A stretch of DNA of 64,000 nt from an uncultured Roseburia sp. GTDB taxonomy: Bacteria; Bacillota; Clostridia; Lachnospirales; Lachnospiraceae. Of the stretch, positions 58,577 to 64,000 are shown piece after piece. The translations under genes were made by a program, and so were the position numbers. The first letter of the stretch is position 1; every line of letters starts with the position of its first letter. The notes below the pieces were generated by a model, which saw only the letters and a program-made list of their open reading frames with translations, was not told the origin of the DNA and did no database searches. The stretch covers positions 1-64,000 of the forward strand of contig CAKREH010000015.1 in assembly GCA_934317215.1 (NCBI GenBank), written 5' to 3'.

Positions 58577-58888
58577 TCATTTCGACATCATTACGATCTC
58601 TTCCATCCCCAGCGCCTGCAGCAGCCACAAAAATATCTGTCTTCCAATCAAATCCTGTTTCCCGATCATACTCCCATACCGGTATATTTTTGCAGTCATA
58701 TCCTCACAGCGTTCTTCTTCACCCGCTGACAATATTTCACAGAGCAATCCATACCTCTCTCTGTTTAAAGTGCACTGCCTGTCGATTTCATTCCATAATT
58801 CCGGATACCTTCTTGCGAGATTCACCAGAATCTCTGCCCCGTTATACATTTCTTCCGCTTTTTTCTGCTCTGTTATATAATTTTTCAC
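58577..58888 (-). CDS. Hypothetical helical protein (GTG start, uncertain)
   Basis: A 103-residue, highly charged, probably all-helical protein (MKNYITEQKKAEEMYNGAEI ...) that I do not recognise. It has no signal peptide or membrane segment. The start is GTG with only a weak ribosome binding site. Support for coding comes from the long open frame with gene-like composition and from a long antisense frame, as seen opposite other genes here. The bases between its stop and ddl (58319-58576) show nothing else beyond the ddl promoter. Confidence 0.45.
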   Translation of the reverse strand: MKNYITEQKKAEEMYNGAEILVNLARRYPELWNEIDRQCTLNRERYGLLCEILSAGEEERCEDMTAKIYRYGSMIGKQDLIGRQIFLWLLQALGMEEIVMMSK

Positions 58889-58978
58889 TTTTACGCTACT
58901 GTCATGCAGGCATTCATACTACTCAAGTATCTTATGTCTGTCGACTTTTGTCAACTACATTTGATTTTGTTTTGGATG

Positions 58979-58993
58979 TTTTGATAATCAAAA
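58979..58993. promoter_or_regulatory. FabT-like operator 1 upstream of degV
   Basis: Perfect dyad TTTTGA-TAA-TCAAAA, ending 4 bases before the -35 box of the degV promoter. It closely resembles the FabT (MarR family) fatty-acid-regulon site TTTGATTATCAAA of streptococci. Confidence 0.6.
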
Positions 58994-58997
58994 TATC

Positions 58998-59026
58998 TTG
59001 ACATTCCCTTCATAATACTTTATATT
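58998..59026 (+). promoter_or_regulatory. Promoter of degV
   Basis: Perfect -35 TTGACA (58998-59003), 17-base spacer and -10 TATATT (59021-59026). It is bracketed by the two dyads at 58979 and 59034. Confidence 0.8.
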
Positions 59027-59033
59027 TAGTTTT

Positions 59034-59048
59034 GTTTGATAGTCAAAC
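59034..59048. promoter_or_regulatory. FabT-like operator 2 in the degV leader
   Basis: Perfect dyad GTTTGA-TAG-TCAAAC, 55 bases centre to centre from the first operator and covering the transcript start region. Confidence 0.6.
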
Positions 59049-59069
59049 TATTTTGTCGGAGGAAAAAAA

Positions 59070-59921
59070 ATGAGTGTACGAATTATTGTTGATTCCGCAT
59101 CTGATCTTACAAAGGAACGTGCGGATGCATTAAATCTTGATTATATGCCCTTAAAAACCATCTTTGGAGAAACGGAATATTTAGACGGTGTTACCATTTC
59201 CCATAAAGAATTTTATGAAAAACTGATTGAATGTGGAACAATCCCAACGACCAGTCAGGTATCTCCACATGATTTTGAAGCGAAATTCAAAGAAGTAAAA
59301 GAAGCCGGTGATACCGCCGTTGTGATCTGCCTGTCCTCTCTTTTATCCGGTACATACCAAAGTGCCCACATTGCGCTTGACGGCTATGAGGACTGTATCA
59401 CATTAGTTGACAGTTTAAATGTATGTCTCGGCGAACAGATTCTTGTGCTTTATGCCGTAAGGCTGCGCGATGAGGGACTTTCTGCGAAAGAGATCGCCGA
59501 AAAACTTGAAGAGAAAAAGAAAGATATCTGTGTCTTAGCCGTCTTTGACACCCTCGAATATTTAAAACAAGGTGGACGCATCTCGAAGACTGCTGCATGG
59601 GCCGGAAATATTTTATCCATCAAACCGGTTATCACCATTGAAAAAGGTGAGGTTGTGATCTTAGGAAAGGCCAGAGGTTCGAAAAACGGAAATAATATCC
59701 TGATCCAGGAAGTGAAAAATAAAAACGGCATTGATTTTTCCATGCCATATATGTTAGGTTACAGCGGGCTCGATGATTCACTGCTCCAGAAGTATATTGC
59801 AGACAGCGCAGATCTCTGGACCGGGCAGACAAAAGAGCTGCCGATCAGCACGATTGGGAGTACGATTGGGACACATGCAGGGCCGGGGGCGATCTGTGTG
59901 TCGTTTTTCCATAATGCTTAA
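59070..59921 (+). CDS. DegV family fatty-acid-binding protein (FakB-like)
   Basis: A 283-residue DegV protein. The family binds a fatty acid and, as FakB, presents it to fatty acid kinase FakA for phosphorylation and entry into phospholipid synthesis via PlsX/PlsY. Family marks are IIVDSASDLTKE (5-16), TTSQVSPHDF near 65, SSLLSGTYQSA near 90 and YLKQGGRISKTAAWAG near 165. No fakA is in the window. GGAGGAAAA precedes the ATG. It has a strong promoter and two FabT-like operators, so it probably belongs to a fatty-acid-responsive regulon. Confidence 0.92.
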   Translation: MSVRIIVDSASDLTKERADALNLDYMPLKTIFGETEYLDGVTISHKEFYEKLIECGTIPTTSQVSPHDFEAKFKEVKEAGDTAVVICLSSLLSGTYQSAHIALDGYEDCITLVDSLNVCLGEQILVLYAVRLRDEGLSAKEIAEKLEEKKKDICVLAVFDTLEYLKQGGRISKTAAWAGNILSIKPVITIEKGEVVILGKARGSKNGNNILIQEVKNKNGIDFSMPYMLGYSGLDDSLLQKYIADSADLWTGQTKELPISTIGSTIGTHAGPGAICVSFFHNA

Positions 59922-59933
59922 GATAGGGGACAT

Positions 59934-60076
59934 GTGTCAAAAGGTGGATTTTCGTTTTTTGTCTGTCAAATTGTAACAAGCCGGGGTTGTTTTGTTCCGT
60001 TGTACGAAAATAACAAAAGCATTCCCGGCTTGTTGCAATTTGACAACCACTAAGCTGTGAACCACCTTTTGACGCA
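59934..60076. repeat. P-type palindromic element, mid-size derivative (143 bases)
   Basis: Palindrome with arms GTGTCAAAAGGTGG / CCACCTTTTGACGC and TGTCAAATTGTAACAAGCCG / CGGCTTGTTGCAATTTGACA. The central GTTGTTTTGTTCCGTTGTACGAAAATAACAAAAGC keeps the TTGTTTTGTTCCGTTGTTCGAAAACAAGAAAA block of the copy at 10181, but the compact central hairpins are missing. Between degV and the terminator at 60108. Confidence 0.82.
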
Positions 60077-60107
60077 CAACTCCACGCTACAAATGCATTA
60101 TGTAAAG

Positions 60108-60147
60108 AACCCACCCTGCGGCAAGATATTTGCCGCAGGGTGGGGTT
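60108..60147. terminator. Rho-independent terminator between degV and hpf
   Basis: Stem AACCCACCCTGCGGCAA/TTGCCGCAGGGTGGGGTT with a short loop and TTTTTT after it on the plus strand. It can serve both convergent genes. Confidence 0.9.
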
Positions 60148-60183
60148 TTTTGTATTCACAGCACAATTCTGCAATGATCCATT

Positions 60184-60714
60184 TTAGTATTCCGGTTCGA
60201 TCAATCCGTATGTATTGCCTTTTCTCTTGTATACAACATTGACATCTTCGGTCTCAGCATTGATAAATACGAAGAAGTCATGTCCTAATAACTCCATCTG
60301 TACACATGCATCTTCCGGATACATCGGTTTCATATCAAACTTCTTAGAACGGATGATCTTGATCTCCTCATCATCGTCGGATGCTGCATCCAGGAAATCC
60401 TGTTTGAAAACGGATGCTGCGCTCTGCTGTTTCGTAACCAGTTTCGTTCTATACTTCTTTAACTGACGCTCAATAACCTCTTCCACCAGATCAATTGATA
60501 CATACATATCATTGCTGACCTGCTCAGAACGAATATAGTTTCCTTTCATCGGAATCGTAACTTCCACTTTCTGGCGTTCCTTCTCCACGCTCAGTGTTAC
60601 ATAGACATCTGTGTCCGGCGTGAAGTACTTTTCTAATTTGTTTAACTTGTCCTCCACTGCATCTTTGATACCATCGGTTAATTCAATATTTCTTCCTGTA
60701 ATCTTGATTCTCAT
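60184..60714 (-). CDS. hpf: Ribosome hibernation promoting factor, long form
   Basis: A 176-residue long-form HPF that dimerises 70S ribosomes into inactive 100S particles. The N-terminal S30AE domain (1-100: MRIKITGRNIELTDGIKDAVEDKLNKLEKY) is followed by a linker and the C-terminal dimerisation domain (about 118-176: KKFDMKPMYPEDACVQMELLGHDFFVF). The start at 60714 follows AAAGGGGTT. Monocistronic, with its own promoter and terminator. Confidence 0.96.
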   Translation of the reverse strand: MRIKITGRNIELTDGIKDAVEDKLNKLEKYFTPDTDVYVTLSVEKERQKVEVTIPMKGNYIRSEQVSNDMYVSIDLVEEVIERQLKKYRTKLVTKQQSAASVFKQDFLDAASDDDEEIKIIRSKKFDMKPMYPEDACVQMELLGHDFFVFINAETEDVNVVYKRKGNTYGLIEPEY

Positions 60715-60765
60715 GATGTCCAACCCCTTTGCCGTTTATTTGATACAGATTTATATCATGGTTTT

Positions 60766-60793
60766 ATTATAGCACTTTCCATAAATATTTCAA
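60766..60793 (-). promoter_or_regulatory. Promoter of hpf
   Basis: Minus-strand -35 TTGAAA (60788-60793), 16-base spacer and perfect -10 TATAAT (60766-60771), about 50 bases upstream of the start codon. The 200-base gap contains nothing else that I can support. Confidence 0.7.
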
Positions 60794-60900
60794 TACAATA
60801 TATTATTTTTTATATATTTTTCAGAATATTTATATTTTCCTGTAATATTCTTGTAAAAATGTGCGGTATTTGCTGGCACAATCTATCATAAACATATAAC

Positions 60901-60940
60901 AAGGGATGCAATGTCATACCATTATGACATTGCATCCCTT
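60901..60940. terminator. Terminator hairpin overlapping the pflA 3' end
   Basis: A 17-base-pair perfect stem (AAGGGATGCAATGTCAT and its complement) with a 6-base loop. The 5' arm on the minus strand encodes the last five residues and stop of pflA (60922-60924). The U-tract is weak. Confidence 0.7.
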
Positions 60941-61728
60941 ATCATCTGTTCCGCCTTTTTTGCTTCCTCTTTGGTGAGCTGCGGTGTGTCTTTTAGCACA
61001 TAATCCATACCAAGATTATCATATTTAACCTTGCCAAGCGCGTGATATGGCAGTACTTCTAACTTTTCCATATTAGAAAGTGTCTTTAAAAAATGTCCGA
61101 GTTCCGTTAATTCAGCCTCTTCAAATGTGATGCCAGGAACAACGACATGACGGATCCACACCGGCTTTTTCTTCTGATCTAAATATCTTGCAAAAGCCAG
61201 GATATTCTGATTGGAATGTCCGGTCAGTTTCCGATGATCCTCATCACGGATATGCTTGATATCAAGCATTACAAGGTCTGTGACGTCAAGAAGCCTGTCT
61301 ATTTTTTCAAGCGTGATCCCTTTCCCGGTGTCACCAGCCGCAGATAACTGCTCTTCCTCTGGATTTTTTCTGATATCTGACGGGTTTTCTCCATCCTCTG
61401 GAAATCCCGGGAACATGATACCTGACGTGTCTAAACAGGTATGGATCCCGTGTGCCTTTGCCTTCTCAAACAGTTCCGTCAGAAAATCGATCTGAAGCAT
61501 CGGCTCCCCACCAGTGGCGGTGATCCCGCCGTTCCGGTAAAAAGAGGCATTGCGCAGGAAGCGGTCGATGATCTCGTCCGCCTCCATCTGTTTTCCATCG
61601 GTCAGCACCCAGGTATCCGGATTGTGACAGTACTGGCAGCGCATCGGACAGCCCTCAAAGAATACGACAAAGCGTACCCCTGGACCGTCCACAGTGCCAA
61701 ATGATTCCAGAGAATGAATATAGCCCAT
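60922..61728 (-). CDS. pflA: Pyruvate formate-lyase activating enzyme
   Basis: A 268-residue radical SAM enzyme that makes the glycyl radical on PflB. The cluster motif is CPMRCQYC (27-34), with GGEPMLQIDF near 72 and VMLDIKHI near 165. Compared with the ~246-residue E. coli enzyme it carries an insertion of about 25-30 charged residues (about 118-145, PEDGENPSDIRKNPEEEQL ...). The start at 61728 follows GGAG by 6 bases; the in-frame ATG at 61815 is rejected. It lies 103 bases downstream of pflB. Confidence 0.94.
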   Translation of the reverse strand: MGYIHSLESFGTVDGPGVRFVVFFEGCPMRCQYCHNPDTWVLTDGKQMEADEIIDRFLRNASFYRNGGITATGGEPMLQIDFLTELFEKAKAHGIHTCLDTSGIMFPGFPEDGENPSDIRKNPEEEQLSAAGDTGKGITLEKIDRLLDVTDLVMLDIKHIRDEDHRKLTGHSNQNILAFARYLDQKKKPVWIRHVVVPGITFEEAELTELGHFLKTLSNMEKLEVLPYHALGKVKYDNLGMDYVLKDTPQLTKEEAKKAEQMIRDAMS

Positions 61729-61744
61729 AATAATCTCCATTCCT

Positions 61745-61815
61745 GCGCTGTTTTTTGCGCATCTCAAGTTTGTGCGTAAGCACAAATCCTGCGTGTGAAA
61801 AATCTTATTTTTCAC
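61745..61815 (-). promoter_or_regulatory. Three-hairpin leader between pflB and pflA
   Basis: Consecutive hairpins GTGAAAAATAAGATTTTTCAC (61795-61815), TTTGTGCTTACGCACAAA (61769-61786) and GCGCAAAAAACAGCGC (61745-61760), ending just before the pflA ribosome binding site. The layout resembles the R leader repeats, though the sequence differs. They may be attenuators or RNA processing sites setting the pflB:pflA ratio. Confidence 0.5.
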
Positions 61816-61831
61816 CCTAATATCCTTATTA

Positions 61832-64000
61832 TTACATCAGTTCATGGAAAGTTCTCGCAATTACCTCATCCTGCTGTTCTTTGGTCAGTTTGATGAAGTT
61901 TACTGCATAACCTGATACACGGATGGTAAGCTGCGGATATTCCTCCGGATGCTTCTGTGCATCAAGCAGTGTTTCCTTATTTAATACGTTTACATTTAAG
62001 TGGTGGCCGCCTTTTTCTGCATAACCGTCAAGCAATGCCACAAGGTTCGCCTCAGAGCTTTCCTCTGTCTTTCCAAGTGCATCCGGCACAATGGTAAAGG
62101 TATTTGAAATACCATCCTGTGCATCCATAAACGGCATTTTTGCAACGGAGGCTAAGGAAGCGACCGCACCGTTTTTATCACGTCCGTGCATTGGGTTTGC
62201 ACCCGGAGCAAATGCAACACCTTTCTTTCTTCCATCCGGGGTTGCTCCCGTATTTTTACCATAGGATACGTTGGATGTGATGGTAAGAATGGAAGTTGTT
62301 GCGATACCGCCGCGGTAGGTGTGGTTTCCTTTTACATATTTGATGAATGTATGGAGAACTTCTTTTGCGATCTCATCCACACGGTCATCATCGTTACCAT
62401 ATTTCGGGAAATCTCCTTCGACCTCAAAATCTACCGTAATGCCGTTCTCATCACGGATCGGTTTTACTTTTGCATATTTGATCGCGGACAGGGAATCTGC
62501 TACTACGGAGAATCCCGCAATACCGGTTGCAAACCAGCGTCTTACCTGTTTGTCATGCAGTGCCATCTGCAGTTTCTCATAGCAGTATTTGTCATGCATA
62601 TAGTGAATGATGTTTAATGCATTGACATAGACACCTGCAAGCCATTTCATCATGTCTTTGTATTTCTCCCACACCTCGTCATAGTCAAGGTACTCGGAAG
62701 TAATCGGACGATATTTCGGTCCTACCTGCTTTCCGCTGATCTCATCCACACCACCGTTGATCGCGTAAAGCAAACATTTTGCAAGGTTTGCACGCGCTCC
62801 GAAGAACTGCATCTCTTTTCCGATTCTCATGGAAGATACGCAGCATGCGATACCGTAGTCATCGCCGTGAACCACACGCATGATATCATCGTTCTCGTAC
62901 TGGATCGCAGAATGTTTGATGGAAATTTCAGCACAGAACTTTTTGAAGTTCTCCGGAAGTTTTACAGACCATAATACAGTCAGGTTTGGCTCCGGTGCTG
63001 CTCCAATGTTGTTTAAAGTATTTAAATAACGGTAAGACATTCTGGTTACCATATGTCTTCCATCCACACCGATTCCGGCGATCGACTCTGTTACCCAGGT
63101 AGGATCTCCGGCGAAAATGCTGTTGTACTCCGGTGTACGGGCAAATTTTATGCAGCGCAGTTTCATGATGAACTGGTCGATGATCTCCTGAATCTCTTTC
63201 TCCGTAAATGTTCCCTCACGAAGGTCGCGCTCTGCATAGATGTCTAAGAACGTAGAGGTACGTCCAAGACTCATTGCCGCACCGTTCTGCTCTTTGACTG
63301 CTGCAAGATATGCAAAGTAGACAGCCTGTGTTGCCTCAAGTACGTTATTTGCCGGTTTGGAAATATCGCATCCGTAGATCTTTGCTAATTCTTTTAACAT
63401 TTTAAGAGCTCTGATCTGCTCGGATAACTCCTCGCGCTCGCGGATAACGTCAGAATACATGATGGTACGTGTGGATTCTAACTGTTCTTCCTTGTCTGCG
63501 ATCAGGCGGTCTACGCCGTAAAGTGCCGGTCTTCTATAGTCACCGATGATACGTCCGCGTCCGTATGCATCCGGGAGTCCGGTGATGATATGTGCGGAAC
63601 GGCATGCTCTCATCTCCGGTGTATACGCATCAAACACACCTGCATTGTGTGTCTTTCTGTGTGTTGTGAAATATTCTACCACTTCCGGGTCTACTTTATA
63701 CCCGTTATCCTCACATGCTTTGATCGCCATACGGATTCCGCCGTAAGGCTGCAGGGAACGTTTGAATGGTTTATCGGTCTGGAAACCTACGATCTTCTCC
63801 TTGTCTTTGTCTAAGTACGCAGGTCCATGGGATGTGATCGTGGAAATGATCTTTGTATCCATATCCAGTACGCCGCCGGCTTCTCTCTCCTGTTTTGAAA
63901 GCTCCAGTACATCCTGCCAGAGCGCTGTGGTATCTTCTGTCGGTCCCTCTAAGAAAGAACTGTCACCATCGTATGGTTTATAGTTTCTCTGGATGAAGTC
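61832..64000 (-). CDS. pflB: Pyruvate formate-lyase (formate C-acetyltransferase), 5' end cut by the window
   Basis: Glycyl-radical enzyme converting pyruvate and CoA to formate and acetyl-CoA in anaerobic fermentation. Over 720 residues are visible and the frame stays open to 64000, so only the N-terminal few tens of residues are missing; the visible part begins DFIQRNYKPYDGDSSFLEG. Active-site cysteines are in GIACCVSSMRIG (near 62845), and the radical glycine in RVSGYAVNF (near 61910). It precedes its activase pflA. Confidence 0.97.
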   Translation of the reverse strand, partial: DFIQRNYKPYDGDSSFLEGPTEDTTALWQDVLELSKQEREAGGVLDMDTKIISTITSHGPAYLDKDKEKIVGFQTDKPFKRSLQPYGGIRMAIKACEDNGYKVDPEVVEYFTTHRKTHNAGVFDAYTPEMRACRSAHIITGLPDAYGRGRIIGDYRRPALYGVDRLIADKEEQLESTRTIMYSDVIREREELSEQIRALKMLKELAKIYGCDISKPANNVLEATQAVYFAYLAAVKEQNGAAMSLGRTSTFLDIYAERDLREGTFTEKEIQEIIDQFIMKLRCIKFARTPEYNSIFAGDPTWVTESIAGIGVDGRHMVTRMSYRYLNTLNNIGAAPEPNLTVLWSVKLPENFKKFCAEISIKHSAIQYENDDIMRVVHGDDYGIACCVSSMRIGKEMQFFGARANLAKCLLYAINGGVDEISGKQVGPKYRPITSEYLDYDEVWEKYKDMMKWLAGVYVNALNIIHYMHDKYCYEKLQMALHDKQVRRWFATGIAGFSVVADSLSAIKYAKVKPIRDENGITVDFEVEGDFPKYGNDDDRVDEIAKEVLHTFIKYVKGNHTYRGGIATTSILTITSNVSYGKNTGATPDGRKKGVAFAPGANPMHGRDKNGAVASLASVAKMPFMDAQDGISNTFTIVPDALGKTEESSEANLVALLDGYAEKGGHHLNVNVLNKETLLDAQKHPEEYPQLTIRVSGYAVNFIKLTKEQQDEVIARTFHELM

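Noticed and set aside
58317..58880. 187-codon plus-strand open frame over the ddl-degV gap
   Set aside because: Starts inside the ddl start region, has no ribosome binding site, and its later part is the mirror of the more plausible minus-strand frame at 58577-58888.
61832..64000. pflB as a truncated pseudogene starting at 63862
   Set aside because: The frame continues without a stop to the window edge with typical PFL N-terminal sequence, so the gene is simply cut by the window.

Overview
The window looks like chromosome of a spore-forming gut Lachnospiraceae (Firmicutes), most like Roseburia or Agathobacter. Supporting signs are moderate GC, AGGAGG-type ribosome binding sites, Veg and a LysM/DUF3794 spore-type protein, pyruvate formate-lyase, an FMN-riboswitch RibU, DUF975 and DUF2752 membrane proteins, and several short structured intergenic repeat families. 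No phage, plasmid, transposase or CRISPR gene is visible. The genus call is inference from gene content and style, not from a marker gene.

Layout. 1-400: two tandem TTGACA-17-TATAAT-type promoters firing leftward out of the window (rRNA-operon style), then two tRNA-Ser genes. 491-6334: minus-strand housekeeping cluster (ispD, tsaD, a lipoprotein-like hypothetical, rnz, a zinc-ribbon protein, rimI, tsaB, tsaE, a YcxB-like protein), which includes most of the t6A tRNA-modification set. 6487-9660: FMN riboswitch with ribU, then tex. 9818-13842: small membrane proteins, two inverted copies of a 300-bp palindromic repeat, and uraA. 13934-22067: LytTR/LiaF-like pair, mrp, mtnA, a beta-lactamase-fold hydrolase operon with alaX, and a DUF362 ferredoxin protein. 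22149-22943: a chorismate mutase-shikimate kinase fusion.

23191-35038 is the most distinctive block: a TRAP transporter, an operon of a YdiB-like quinate/shikimate dehydrogenase, a YdiN-like MFS transporter and type I 3-dehydroquinase, two LysR regulators, an Fe-S/FMN/FAD ene-reductase of the 2,4-dienoyl-CoA reductase type, and a second YdiB-like dehydrogenase. The anabolic partners aroA, aroB and aroC are absent here. This reads as catabolic or respiratory use of dietary quinate/shikimate, with the ene-reductase as a possible terminal reductase for the unsaturated ring; that last step is a hypothesis.

35261-47271: an acetyltransferase, an oleate hydratase with an N-terminal membrane-anchor-like extension, a TetR regulator, and an arabinan/arabinofuranoside locus (GH127, sugar ABC transporter, GH51, LacI) with palindromic operator candidates. 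47385-60714: a lipid glycosyltransferase with a PlsY-like partner, map and yqeY, an NlpC/P60 hydrolase, the LysM/DUF3794 protein, veg, a PrcB-like lipoprotein, plsC, murF, ddl, a DegV/FakB fatty-acid-binding protein with two FabT-like operators, and hpf. 60922-64000: pflA and pflB; the 5' end of pflB lies beyond the right edge.

Three families of small non-coding repeats recur: (P) palindromic elements with nested internal deletions (10181, 11077, 31437, 59934); (R) hairpin-rich leader elements that end in the Shine-Dalgarno sequence of the next gene (3724, 12343, 22948); and (T) a 120-128 bp multi-hairpin element abutting the U-tract of a Rho-independent terminator at all three sites (38654, 52029, 55584). 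These, the quinate/shikimate block and the FabT-like operators at degV are the main items worth following up.
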